DNA from: Oscillatoriophycideae cyanobacterium NC_groundwater_1537_Pr4_S-0.65um_50_18
Lineage (GTDB): Bacteria; Cyanobacteriota; Cyanobacteriia; Elainellales; Elainellaceae
DNA: 64,000 nt
Assembly: GCA_016208305.1 (NCBI GenBank)
Contig: JACQYI010000033.1
Span: 401,695 to 465,694 of the forward strand
Direction of reading: 5' to 3'
Shown: in pieces, positions 44,810-53,435 of the stretch
How positions within the stretch are numbered: position 1 is the first letter of the stretch
How the letters are laid out: each line of letters opens with the position of its first letter
The notes under the pieces: generated by a model
The model's database searches: none
What the model was told of the DNA's origin: nothing
Seen by the model: only the letters and a program-made list of their open reading frames with translations
Position numbers and translations under genes: made by a program

Positions 44810-45313
44810 GGCGTTTCCATACCACTTGGCGAACCGTTGAACTGATTTTAGCATAGGAAAATCGCCCAACTGTTACGAGCAAACAGTGAGTTAGGGTGGT
44901 GATTACCGAAGATCAGCAGAATTACTTAGGGAATTTCTTGTGCCAAAGAAAGCCCTGGGGATCAAGCCAAGTTATTTCTCAGAGAAATTTTTTGGCTCCC
45001 AACCGATGATTTTTACGACAAGTTGGGGGCGAAGTCAAGAGAAAATCGCAAAATCGTTAAGTTTATATACTCATTTCCGGATCAACATTCTGGATTGACA
45101 TTTCGGCTCAGCTGCGTTCTAGCTATGTATCTCTCAGCCTATGTATCGCTAGACCCACTAGATCGCGAACGGGTCTTCAAGCTGTGCCCCATACAGCCTG
45201 AAACCTTAAAAAGTTGATTTGTAAAGGCGATCGCCCTTGCGACGGCTTGAGATTCTCGTTTTCTAGATGAACTATTTACTCTATTTATTATGGAGACAGC
45301 CTATGGGGATGGT
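44810..45313. other. Spacer upstream of clpC
   Basis: This 504-base region between rimI and clpC (both minus strand) should hold the clpC promoter. It contains a hairpin at 44965-44997 (arms AGCCAA...ATTTCTC and AGAGAAAT...TTGGCT). A plus-strand frame at 45023-45217 has no recognisable product. No other feature is seen. Confidence 0.5.
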
Positions 45314-45892
45314 CTAGTTTTGCCATGTTGCAGCAATTGACAACTGCCAGCCCGATCGCTTGACCTGCTCCGTAATTCTCTCTTGCCATAGGTTTAGAGT
45401 CTGAATAAATTCCGGATGCTGCAATCCTTTACGCCAGAGAATGAGTGCATCTTCGGCTTGGAGTCCATCTTGATAGTAGTTGCGGCGTTTGCCTACTTCC
45501 TCAAAGCCAAACTTCTTGTACAGGGCGATCGCTCTACTGTTTGAAGCTCTGACCTCTAACGTTGCCCATTCCAAACCGCGCTGCTGGGCTGAGGCTAAAA
45601 GTGCGTAGAGTAACGCCTGACCCAAACCCTGGCGCTGATAGGAGGGATCGATCGCGAGTATCGTAATATGTGCTTCCTCTAAAATTGCCCAGAGGCAGGC
45701 AAGCCCAATCAGCGGTTGCTGAAGTCCGGTAGAAGTTGGCTCTGGCTGCAAAATCAGCAGATCGCTATTAGGGCTATCTAACTCTCGCTGGTAGCCAGCC
45801 AATGTCCATAGGCCGCCCAGACATCGTTGATCGAGGGCAACGGCGGCTGGTAAGCGATCGGCTGTAAGAGGAGTAAGCGCCAGAAAATTCAC
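45314..45892 (-). CDS. rimI: Ribosomal-protein-alanine N-acetyltransferase (RimI-like)
   Basis: A 192-residue GNAT acetyltransferase. The acetyl-CoA-binding motif is IDPSYQRQGLGQALLYALLA (motif A, Q/RxxGxG/A form), followed by EVRASNSRAIALYKKFGFEEVGKRRNYYQDG, here quoted only in part, which is the RimI-specific block around the substrate site. It acetylates the N-terminus of ribosomal protein S18 or related substrates. The position between clpC and lysA is a conserved arrangement as far as I recall. C-terminal 30 residues extend beyond the fold. Confidence 0.87.
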   Translation of the reverse strand: MNFLALTPLTADRLPAAVALDQRCLGGLWTLAGYQRELDSPNSDLLILQPEPTSTGLQQPLIGLACLWAILEEAHITILAIDPSYQRQGLGQALLYALLASAQQRGLEWATLEVRASNSRAIALYKKFGFEEVGKRRNYYQDGLQAEDALILWRKGLQHPEFIQTLNLWQERITEQVKRSGWQLSIAATWQN

Positions 45893-46022
45893 AGAAGCCT
45901 TAGAAATATAAGTCGGAGATAGACAGCCCTCAATTGTACACTGGGTATATAGTTCGTGTGGAATAGCGCGATCGCGCCTCTATTTCCTTGAAATAGCTGA
46001 CTGAAAAGGATAAAGAATTCTA

Positions 46023-47408
46023 ATGGTATCGACTCCAGCCCTGGCAGTAAACTCAGGTCGCCAATATCTACCCGTCCCAGCTACCGACAATCCGTCTCCC
46101 AATCAATTTTTGCTGCCCTTGACGGCAAAGCTCAACAGCCAGGATCACCTGGAAGTAGGCGGCTGTGATGTAGTCGATCTGGTTGCTCAATTCGGCTCAC
46201 CGCTTTACATATTAGATGAGAAAACGCTGCGAACAGCTTGCCAACAGTATCGTCAGGCATTTCAGCAATATTATCCAGGTGAATCGCTAGTCATTTACGC
46301 CTCAAAAGCCTGGAACTGTATGGCAGTCTGCGCGATCGTTGCTAGCGAAGGGCTGGGCATTGATGTAGTTTCGGGGGGCGAACTCTACACGGCACTGCAA
46401 GCTGGACTGAATCCTGAGACGATTTACCTGCATGGTAATAATAAGTCGCTGAGTGAATTGGAGTTTGCTATTGAGCAGGGCTGCACCATTGTTGTAGACA
46501 ACTGGTTTGAGTTGGAAACTTTGGCTGGGTTAACGGGCGATCGCCCCATCCGCATCATGCTGCGGTTGACCCCAGGTATAGAATGCCATACCCACGACTA
46601 CATCCGGACGGGCAGCATTGACAGTAAGTTTGGCTTTGACCCTCAGCAGATTGAAAAAGTCTATGAGTTTATTAGCCAACAGCCAAGCTTGGAATGCGTG
46701 GGTCTACATGCCCATATCGGCTCTCAGATTTTTGAGCTTCAGCCCCATCACGACTTGGGTGCCGTCATGGTGCAGTGGTTTACAAAAGCTGCCCAGTATG
46801 GCTTGCCCGTGCAGCAGTTAGATATTGGTGGTGGCCTGGGCATTCGCTATACGGAGTCTGACGATCCACCGAGTATTGATGAATGGGTGAAAGCGGTTTG
46901 CCTAGGTATTGTGCAAGCTTGCGAAAGCCAAGGACTGACGTTGCCCAAGCTGATTGCTGAACCAGGGCGATCGCTCATTGGCTCGGCTTGCGTCACGGCC
47001 TACACGATGGGCAGTCAGAAGGTGGTACCTGATATTCGCAGCTACGTGACGGTGGATGGCGGTATGTCGGATAATCCTCGTCCTATCACCTATCAGTCTG
47101 TTTACCGAGCGGCAGTCGCAAACCGCATGTCGGCAGAAATGAGCGAAACAGTGACGATCGCTGGGAAGCACTGCGAATCTGGCGATATCGTCATTAAAAA
47201 TGCTCAACTTCCCAAAACTCAGCCAGGAGATGTCCTGGTGGTGATGGCAACAGGTGCGTATAACTACAGTATGGCTTCCAATTACAACCGTTTGGCCCGT
47301 CCGGCGGCAATTCTGGTGCATGAGGGCGAAGCTAGCCTGATTTTAGAACGTGAAACCTATCAAGACCTCGTTCGGCAAGATCGTCTCCCCGAAAGACTCA
47401 AGCAGTAA
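46023..47408 (+). CDS. lysA: Diaminopimelate decarboxylase
   Basis: PLP enzyme (fold III) of 461 residues converting meso-diaminopimelate to lysine. The PLP lysine is in VIYASKAWNCMAVC, the GLHAHIGSQI and LDIGGGLGIRY blocks bind phosphate, EPGRSLIGSACV follows, and HCESGDI together with ATGAYNYSMASNYNRLARP provides the substrate site of the neighbouring subunit. A 50-residue N-terminal extension before GGCDVVDLVAQFGSPLYILD is common in cyanobacteria. Divergent from rimI; precedes cdaA. Confidence 0.96.
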   Translation: MVSTPALAVNSGRQYLPVPATDNPSPNQFLLPLTAKLNSQDHLEVGGCDVVDLVAQFGSPLYILDEKTLRTACQQYRQAFQQYYPGESLVIYASKAWNCMAVCAIVASEGLGIDVVSGGELYTALQAGLNPETIYLHGNNKSLSELEFAIEQGCTIVVDNWFELETLAGLTGDRPIRIMLRLTPGIECHTHDYIRTGSIDSKFGFDPQQIEKVYEFISQQPSLECVGLHAHIGSQIFELQPHHDLGAVMVQWFTKAAQYGLPVQQLDIGGGLGIRYTESDDPPSIDEWVKAVCLGIVQACESQGLTLPKLIAEPGRSLIGSACVTAYTMGSQKVVPDIRSYVTVDGGMSDNPRPITYQSVYRAAVANRMSAEMSETVTIAGKHCESGDIVIKNAQLPKTQPGDVLVVMATGAYNYSMASNYNRLARPAAILVHEGEASLILERETYQDLVRQDRLPERLKQ

Positions 47409-47501
47409 GGAGCAGACTGTGCTTCTGCCAGTAGGATGGGGGATGTGCGGTCTTGAGCAGCTTCCTGCATCCTGTCAAAAGCGTTATCCAATATCAACCT
47501 G

Positions 47502-48494
47502 ATGGGATCTTTGTTAAATCAATGGCTGACAAACCTTGACTGGACGGGGTCATTGCTATCGTCTGCAATTGATATTGGATGGATGTTGCCGTTCAGCGCT
47601 GTTGTTGATCAGCGGCAGGCTACGTTCCTGTCAGCGATCGATATTGGGCTGGTGCTGCTGCTCACTTATATGATCCTGGTGATCATCGGTGAGCGTCGGA
47701 CGCTTTGGATGGTTAGAGGCTTAATTATCTTGATGTTGGCAGCAGCACTAAGCAATGTTTTGCAACTCAAGCTACTGAGCTTTGTCTTGGAAAAGCTGGT
47801 AATTGGCTCAGCGGTGGCAATGGCGCTGATTCTTCAGGCAGAGTTTCGTCGCTTGCTGGAGCAACTGGGGCGTGGAGAAGTGATGATGCTGTTTCGATCG
47901 CCCCGAGAAGCGCTGCCCAAATCTGATAGCGTTACCGATGAAATTGTAGATGCGGTTAAAGAGCTGTCCCAAAACCGTACAGGTGCGTTGATGATTTTGG
48001 AAACCGATCGCCCCATTGATGAACAGCGTGATTTCTCGGTTCCGGGCGTGCGGCTTAATGCAGAAGTTTCTAAAGAGTTGCTGCAAACTATTTTTCAAAC
48101 CTCTACGCTCTTGCATGATGGCGCTATATTTGTTCGAGGGTCACGAGTGGTGTCGGCGGGTGTAATTTTACCGCTCTCAGAACGCACCGCCTCTCGGCAA
48201 TTGGGTACAAGACATCGAGCCGCTATGGGCATTACCGAGCGTATCGAAAACTGTCTTTGCATTGTTGTCTCAGAGGAGACTGGATCAATTTCTCTGGCAG
48301 AACGGGGAACACTAAACCGACCCCTAACCAGCAGTAAACTGAGGGAATTGCTGCATGAGCGATTCTCTCAATCTGCCGACCGAGAACCCGTTGCGCCGTT
48401 ACGGAATCTAAGTCGGCAAATCGGTAGTAAAATCAGGGCGCTTTTTCCACGCTTTTTTCGCTCAAAATCATCTGCTTCTCGGGAGAAAAAATGA
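47502..48494 (+). CDS. cdaA: Diadenylate cyclase (CdaA/DacA type)
   Basis: Membrane-bound enzyme that makes the second messenger c-di-AMP from two ATP. Of 330 residues, the first ~115 contain three hydrophobic helices ([13 protein letters not shown] and [14 protein letters not shown] among them), followed by the DAC domain with the catalytic [17 protein letters not shown] (DGA motif) and [11 protein letters not shown] (RHR motif). The C-terminus is basic. It overlaps uppS by 4 bases (ATGA), so the two are translationally coupled. In cyanobacteria c-di-AMP affects osmotic, potassium and night-survival responses. Confidence 0.95.
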   Translation: MGSLLNQWLTNLDWTGSLLSSAIDIGWMLPFSAVVDQRQATFLSAIDIGLVLLLTYMILVIIGERRTLWMVRGLIILMLAAALSNVLQLKLLSFVLEKLVIGSAVAMALILQAEFRRLLEQLGRGEVMMLFRSPREALPKSDSVTDEIVDAVKELSQNRTGALMILETDRPIDEQRDFSVPGVRLNAEVSKELLQTIFQTSTLLHDGAIFVRGSRVVSAGVILPLSERTASRQLGTRHRAAMGITERIENCLCIVVSEETGSISLAERGTLNRPLTSSKLRELLHERFSQSADREPVAPLRNLSRQIGSKIRALFPRFFRSKSSASREKK

Positions 48495-49243
48495 CCGCAA
48501 ACCCCTCTGTCCTGTTGCGAGAGTTACCTGCTGACTTGAAACGCGATCGCCTGCCCAAGCATGTGGCTGTCATTATGGATGGCAATGGTCGTTGGGCAAA
48601 AAAGCAGGGCATTCCTCGTATCATGGGGCATCGGCGCGGTGTAGATACGCTAAAGGATATTTTGCGTTGCTGCAAAGACTGGGGCATTGGGGCGCTAACG
48701 GCCTACGCCTTTTCGACAGAAAACTGGGGACGTCCCCTCGAAGAAGTCGATTTTCTGATGACTCTCTTCGAGCGGGTTTTACGGCAAGAACTGCGAGAAA
48801 TGATGCAGGAGGATGTGCGGATTCAGTTTGTTGGCAATCTCAATGCGCTGCCAAAGTCACTGCAAGTCGAAATTGAGCGATCGATGGAAGAAACTCGCCA
48901 CAATAAGGGTATTCAGTTTAGCGTTGCGACGAACTATGGCGGGCGGCAGGAAATTATTCAAGCCTGTCGGGCGATCGCGACTCAAGTTCAGCAAGGACTG
49001 CTTCAGCCTAACGAGATTAACGAAACTTTGTTTGAGCAGCACCTCTACACGGCAGATGTTTGTGATCCTGATCTGATGATCCGCACGAGTGGCGAAATGA
49101 GAATCAGCAACTTTTTGCTGTGGCAGGCGGCCTACGCCGAACTTTACGTGACCGATACGCTGTGGCCTGACTTTAACCGAGAAGAGTTTCACCAGGCTTT
49201 GGTTTCATACCAACAGCGCGATCGCCGTTTTGGAAAAGTTTAG
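48491..49243 (+). CDS. uppS: Undecaprenyl diphosphate synthase
   Basis: A 250-residue cis-prenyltransferase that makes the C55 lipid carrier for peptidoglycan and polysaccharide. Family blocks are [15 protein letters not shown] (catalytic Asp), [23 protein letters not shown], and [18 protein letters not shown] followed by [14 protein letters not shown]. All are intact. Its start overlaps the end of cdaA. Together with lysA and cdaA it suggests a small envelope-related transcription unit. Confidence 0.97.
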   Translation: MTANPSVLLRELPADLKRDRLPKHVAVIMDGNGRWAKKQGIPRIMGHRRGVDTLKDILRCCKDWGIGALTAYAFSTENWGRPLEEVDFLMTLFERVLRQELREMMQEDVRIQFVGNLNALPKSLQVEIERSMEETRHNKGIQFSVATNYGGRQEIIQACRAIATQVQQGLLQPNEINETLFEQHLYTADVCDPDLMIRTSGEMRISNFLLWQAAYAELYVTDTLWPDFNREEFHQALVSYQQRDRRFGKV

Positions 49244-49252
49244 AAGTTTGAC

Positions 49253-49525
49253 TCAAGGCCCTGAAAAAATCGCTTCGTCTAAATCTCTTCGGCTCAGAGA
49301 ATACTTAAACGATCGCTGCAAGTCTCGACCATCCTCTCCAGCAGCAATGTAGCGAACGTTAAGCGCATCAACCTCCATCCAAATATCAGCTTTCCAAGTT
49401 GAGATTTGCACATGCCAGCAGTGCAGGTTATCTCGATCTTGTTGACATCCTTTAGACCGCAACCACTGTTCGATCTCAGGCAAAGGATGGTTATAGAGAG
49501 GCGTATCAGCCGGAGGGAGAGACAT
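49253..49525 (-). CDS. DUF3143 family protein
   Basis: A 90-residue small cyanobacterial protein matching the DUF3143 pattern from memory: N-terminus SLPPADTPLYNHPLPEIEQW, then LRSKGCQQD, a Trp-rich strand STWKADIWMEVDALNVRYI and C-terminus GRDLQRSFKYSLSRRDLDEA. Soluble and probably a compact alpha/beta fold. Function is not known. It converges on uppS, with nine bases between stops. Confidence 0.85.
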   Translation of the reverse strand: MSLPPADTPLYNHPLPEIEQWLRSKGCQQDRDNLHCWHVQISTWKADIWMEVDALNVRYIAAGEDGRDLQRSFKYSLSRRDLDEAIFSGP

Positions 49526-49811
49526 ATATCAGAAGCTACTTGTGAAAAATAGAAAGCAATTATGAGAGCCTTAACTTATTGTAATAAAATTACCTGAATT
49601 AGGCGGTCAAAGCTTTTGAGTCTAGCCCTCTTTAGGTCAAAACCTCTTTGAGAGACAATTTCAGTCAAGCAAATCGCAAACTCATAGGCTCTCAAAGTTT
49701 TAGGCAGACGTAGCCAGCCTCTGAACAAGCTTTGCTGTCTGTCTGTTGTAGCTGCTTCTGCTGCCTTCTGCATGAAGGGCTTTGTGCATAAAGCCAAAGG
49801 GTGGCGAATTC

Positions 49812-49836
49812 AGTAAAACCGATTGAGTAAAACCGA
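49812..49836. repeat. 14-bp near-tandem duplication
   Basis: AGTAAAACCGATTG (49812-49825) is followed by a second AGTAAAACCGA (49826-49836) in the spacer 49526-50090, which also contains MITE copy 2. Confidence 0.75.
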
Positions 49837-49894
49837 AGATTTTTCTTGCAGAAGTCAATCATGTCTACCCTTGCAAGAAAAATCTCTCAGTCTA

Positions 49895-50075
49895 AGAGGA
49901 TGTTTGACAAGTCCAACTCTGAGTAGCGAAACGTTTCAAATCCCCCTAAATCCCTGCGCGATCACGCCGCTGCGCTAGAAAAAAGGGGAATTTTGAATCC
50001 ATTTCTCCCCTTTTTTAGGGAGGCAGAGGGGATCAATCCCTAAAATCATAATCGACCATTTTTCAAACATCCTCT
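49895..50075. mobile_element. MITE-like element, copy 2
   Basis: An inverted, diverged copy of the element at 20397-20556. Terminal inverted repeats start AGAGGATGTTTGA and end TTTCAAACATCCTCT; interior blocks GTCCAACTCTGAGTAGCGAAAC and TTTGAATCCATTTC-like sequence (shortened here) line up along the whole length. It carries an extra GC-rich segment of about 24 bases (near 49954-49977, containing GCGCGATCACGCC) absent from copy 1. Noncoding. It ends 15 bases before the ilvC stop codon. Confidence 0.8.
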
Positions 50076-50090
50076 AATAGGTTGACGCGC

Positions 50091-51086
50091 TTAAGCTTTT
50101 TTCAACCAGCTAAACATCGCCCGTAGATCTTTGCCCACTTCTTCGATCTGGTGCTCTGCTTCACGGCGACGCATGGCGGTGAAGCCTGCTTTGCCTGACA
50201 TGTTTTCAAGCACAAACTCGCGGGCAAACTGACCTGACTGAATCTCACTCAGGATTTTCTTCATCTCGGCGCGGGTGTCATCTGTGACAATGCGTGGCCC
50301 GCGCGTCAGATCGCCATATTCTGCGGTGTTGGAGATGCTATCGCGCATGGTAGCTAGACCGCCCTCAACAATCAAATCGACAATAAGCTTGACTTCATGC
50401 AAGCATTCAAAATAGGCCAACTCAGGCTGATAGCCGGCATCCACCAGCGTTTCAAAACCAGCCTTGATCAAAGCAGACAGGCCGCCACACAGCACAACCT
50501 GTTCTCCGAACAGATCGGTTTCAGTCTCTTCACGGAAGGTCGTCTCTAAGATGCCTGCCCTAGTACCGCCAATGCCTTTTGCATAAGCCATGGCGCGATC
50601 GCGTGCCTGACCTGAGGCATCTTGAAACACAGCAAATAGGGCAGGGACGCCTTCACCTTGAGCGTAAGTACGTCGCACCAAATGCCCAGGCCCCTTGGGC
50701 GCAACCATAACCACATCAACGTTGGAGGGGGGCACAATTTGAGAAAAATGGATGTTGAAGCCGTGGGCAAACGCCAGCACGTTACCATCCTTCAAATTTG
50801 GCTCGATTTCGCTCTTGTAGACGGTCTTCATGACTTCATCGGGCAGCAAAATCATGATGAAGTCTGCTAAAGCAGAGGCATCAGCAACGGGTTTCACCGT
50901 CAATCCTTCGGCTTCAGCTTTAACTGCCGACTTGCTGCCGGGATATAGCCCCACAATGACGTTAACCCCGCTGTCTTTGAGGTTAAGGGCGTGAGCGTGA
51001 CCCTGTGAACCGTAGCCAATGATGGCAACGGTTTTCCCGGTCAAAAGGTCTAAATTTGCATCCGTGTCATAGTACATCCGAGCCAT
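50091..51086 (-). CDS. ilvC: Ketol-acid reductoisomerase
   Basis: Class I enzyme of 331 residues in valine/isoleucine synthesis; it isomerises and reduces acetolactate or acetohydroxybutyrate with NADPH and Mg2+. The Rossmann fingerprint is [20 protein letters not shown], followed by the NADPH-specific loop [30 protein letters not shown] and the metal ligands in [13 protein letters not shown] (Asp, Glu) and [10 protein letters not shown] are present. Intact, expected to be active. Confidence 0.97.
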   Translation of the reverse strand: MARMYYDTDANLDLLTGKTVAIIGYGSQGHAHALNLKDSGVNVIVGLYPGSKSAVKAEAEGLTVKPVADASALADFIMILLPDEVMKTVYKSEIEPNLKDGNVLAFAHGFNIHFSQIVPPSNVDVVMVAPKGPGHLVRRTYAQGEGVPALFAVFQDASGQARDRAMAYAKGIGGTRAGILETTFREETETDLFGEQVVLCGGLSALIKAGFETLVDAGYQPELAYFECLHEVKLIVDLIVEGGLATMRDSISNTAEYGDLTRGPRIVTDDTRAEMKKILSEIQSGQFAREFVLENMSGKAGFTAMRRREAEHQIEEVGKDLRAMFSWLKKA

Positions 51087-51176
51087 GAGCTTTCTCCGTC
51101 CAGCGATCGATTTAATGCCAAGCCTTTGATTGTACCAAAAAGGGCGTTGAGGCTCTGGTTAAGAAAGCTCTAACTT

Positions 51177-51205
51177 AAGAAAATGCAGCTCAAGAAAATG
51201 CAGCC
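51177..51205. repeat. 15-bp tandem duplication at gene end
   Basis: AAGAAAATGCAGCTC (51177-51191) is followed by AAGAAAATGCAGCC (51192-51205), touching the stop codon of the minus-strand membrane protein gene. Confidence 0.85.
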
Positions 51206-51765
51206 TAACGATTGCCTGAAAGAAAAGGCTTCATTACCAGAAACCCGGCTCCAAAAGCGCTGACTACAATCAGTAAGATTGTGATAGTTAGCCAAATCCC
51301 GCTGAAGTCTCGTGCTGGCTTGCTGTTTGTGCTGCTGTGGGGTAAAGCGGCTTCTTCGCTAAAGAGTAGATCGGGGGAATCGGGGGTACGAAGTTTGGCT
51401 GCGATCGCCGATGCCACAGCCGAGGCTTCAGGGGAGGGAGTATTGGGAGTGGGCTGACGTAAGGCGGAGGAAGTAACAAATGGAGCGGCAGCCTGATTCG
51501 CCATCAGATCACTATTAATGGGATCAACCGCTGGCGGAGCTTCAACCCAGTGCCGCAAATTTAGCCCTAGCTGCACCACACGCTCGACCTCTTTGCGAAG
51601 CTGCTGGTTTTGCTGAGCCAATTGCTGGTTTTTAGTGTTCAACGATTCCAGCATGACGTGCGTGGCTTGCAGTTCTGCGGCCAGCTCTCGATACACTGAG
51701 ATAGGCACGCTGGCACCAGAAGTGGCTGCATTTGACCCGGCGTCAGAATTTACGTTAGTTTTCAT
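51205..51765 (-). CDS. Tail-anchored hypothetical coiled-coil protein
   Basis: A 186-residue protein with an N-terminal coiled coil (about 20-65: ELAAELQATHVMLESLNTKN, QQLAQQNQQLRKEVERVVQL), a Pro/Ala/Ser-rich middle and a single C-terminal membrane helix WLTITILLIVVSAFGAGFLV. This layout suggests a tail-anchored protein with its coiled coil in the cytoplasm. No known family recognised. The frame allows a start two codons earlier. It faces away from queF. Confidence 0.68.
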   Translation of the reverse strand: MKTNVNSDAGSNAATSGASVPISVYRELAAELQATHVMLESLNTKNQQLAQQNQQLRKEVERVVQLGLNLRHWVEAPPAVDPINSDLMANQAAAPFVTSSALRQPTPNTPSPEASAVASAIAAKLRTPDSPDLLFSEEAALPHSSTNSKPARDFSGIWLTITILLIVVSAFGAGFLVMKPFLSGNR

Positions 51766-51887
51766 GTGCAAATCAGTAAGAAAAATTGAGTTACGGCACT
51801 TGGGAAGATATGTGCATCAAGGATAGTTGAGTTTAGAAATTCTGACACTGCCCGCTGCAAAAATTAGCCAAAAATTAGGATTGACTG

Positions 51888-52337
51888 ATGAACCTCTCCT
51901 CCTCGTCTGAATCTGCTGAGCTATCTCCTGAGCGATCGAGCCATCCATCTGCGGGAAAAACTTCGCTAGAGGAAAAGTATGGTGAACGCAATATTGCTGA
52001 AGGTGAACTGATTACGTTTCCTAACCCACGCATTGGGCGACGATACACCATCGCCATTACGCTGCCAGAATTTACCTGTAAGTGCCCGTTTTCGGGTTAT
52101 CCAGACTTTGCCACGATCTCCATTCAGTACATTCCTGATCAAAAAGTGGTTGAGCTAAAAGCCATCAAGCTTTACATCAATAGCTATCGCAATCGCTACA
52201 TTTCTCATGAGGAGTCGGTGAATCAAATTTTGGATGACTTTGTTGCAGCCTGTGACCCACTAGAGGTGACGGTCAAGGGCGATTTTTTGCCGCGCGGCAA
52301 TGTCCATACTGTAGTAGAGGTGAATCACCACAAATAG
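51888..52337 (+). CDS. queF: preQ1 synthase (NADPH-dependent 7-cyano-7-deazaguanine reductase)
   Basis: T-fold enzyme that reduces the nitrile of preQ0 to the amine preQ1, in queuosine synthesis. The 149-residue unimodular form is typical of cyanobacteria and Bacillus. The catalytic Cys lies in EFTCKCPFSGYPDFA, followed by VELKAIKLYINSYRNRYISH (substrate-binding Glu and the QueF-specific block). No preQ1 riboswitch is recognisable upstream. Transcribed toward the ferritin-like gene. Confidence 0.95.
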   Translation: MNLSSSSESAELSPERSSHPSAGKTSLEEKYGERNIAEGELITFPNPRIGRRYTIAITLPEFTCKCPFSGYPDFATISIQYIPDQKVVELKAIKLYINSYRNRYISHEESVNQILDDFVAACDPLEVTVKGDFLPRGNVHTVVEVNHHK

Positions 52338-52416
52338 AGCTGCCTGACCTGATCCACGGCAGCACCCGCAAACATTCGTTATATTACGGTCAGCTCCTCA
52401 CGCGCATCAGCAAATT

Positions 52417-53211
52417 ATGAATCTCCTAACACAGTTTCTCCATTTGGTTGGATCGGGTGCCAGCGCATACATTACGGCTCATAACCTGCGAGATTTGAAA
52501 ACTCGTCCTGATATGCTCGCCGGATTTCAGCTCGCTGAATCTGGCTCTGTGCCGTATTTGGAAGCGCTGAAAGAACGGGCGATCGCAGAAGGGGATCAGT
52601 GGCTGGCTGAAAAACTAGCAGGCCATGCCCAAGATGAGCAGCGTCATGGTCAGATTTTTGCCCATGCCTTGAAGCAGCTAGATAAGCAGGTGATTGACTT
52701 CAAAGCCATTCCGAAAGAAACAACTGATGGCAAGCCTGATGAGCGTCGTCGCAGTCCGTTTTTTGAGGCGTACTTTCAAGGGTATGATTCGGCAGCGCTT
52801 TCCCCTCAAAACATTGATTGGATCATGTTTTTTGCCAGCACCCATATTTTAGAACTGGATGCCTGCAAAGATTTTGCGCGGATGGCAAATGCTCTGCCCG
52901 ACACAGATACGGCTAGCGTTAATCTGAAGAAAGGTCTGCTCAGTATTGCTAAGGATGAGGAAGGGCACTCGGCTTACCTACTGGAAGCTATGCAGCGACG
53001 CCTACCTTATGCCCAAGTGGTGGCTTTGGTCGATGAATGGCGCACGCGCAAGGTAGAGGCCATGATGGCTATGGTGGGCGGTCTTTTGCAGAAGGGGGGC
53101 AAGCTGCCGTCGATGGCTCAAGATGGGGTACCTGTTGAGCTATCTGAATCAGAAAATCTGCCTCTGGAAACTGCACAGCCAGCGAGTCAGGCTACTCTGG
53201 TAGCGGCCTAA
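52417..53211 (+). CDS. Ferritin-like diiron-site protein
   Basis: A 264-residue helical protein with a ferritin-type four-helix diiron arrangement: AESGSVPYLEALKER (Glu on helix 1), GHAQDEQRHGQIF (ExxRH), FFASTHILELDACKDF (Glu on helix 3) and IAKDEEGHSAYLLEA (EExxH). It may be an oxidase or hydroxylase related to tRNA hydroxylase MiaE or rubrerythrin-like proteins; substrate is unknown. The C-terminal 35 residues are low-complexity. No membrane segment. Confidence 0.78.
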   Translation: MNLLTQFLHLVGSGASAYITAHNLRDLKTRPDMLAGFQLAESGSVPYLEALKERAIAEGDQWLAEKLAGHAQDEQRHGQIFAHALKQLDKQVIDFKAIPKETTDGKPDERRRSPFFEAYFQGYDSAALSPQNIDWIMFFASTHILELDACKDFARMANALPDTDTASVNLKKGLLSIAKDEEGHSAYLLEAMQRRLPYAQVVALVDEWRTRKVEAMMAMVGGLLQKGGKLPSMAQDGVPVELSESENLPLETAQPASQATLVAA

Positions 53212-53435
53212 ACGACAAGTCTAAAAACAAGCAATCTGCAACTTGTGAGTGAGGCCAGCCTTCTGCAAAGGTTGCTAGTACTAAGCTAAGAGCATGACTG
53301 GAGAGCGGCATGCCAAGCTGCTAAGCCGCGAGCAGGTAGAATCACCCACGCTCTTGAATGCTCTCGCGAAAGGCTGCTATCGCAAGAAGCTGCTCTCGCG
53401 AAAAGTTGTTTTTATTCAAATGAGCTTATTTGGGT

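Noticed and set aside
45023..45217. 64-codon plus-strand frame upstream of clpC
   Set aside because: No start signal or family resemblance; lies in a probable promoter region.
49576..49797. 73-codon minus-strand frame between DUF3143 and ilvC genes
   Set aside because: Possible but unsupported: no ribosome-binding site, basic and unrecognised sequence, next to repeats.
526..51205. Short repeats as a CRISPR array
   Set aside because: All are two- or three-copy adjacent duplications without unique spacers between copies.
51790..51887. Possible preQ1 riboswitch before queF
   Set aside because: AAAAATTAGCC and AAAAATTAGGA resemble the A-rich tail of preQ1-I, but no upstream stem-loop able to form the pseudoknot was found.
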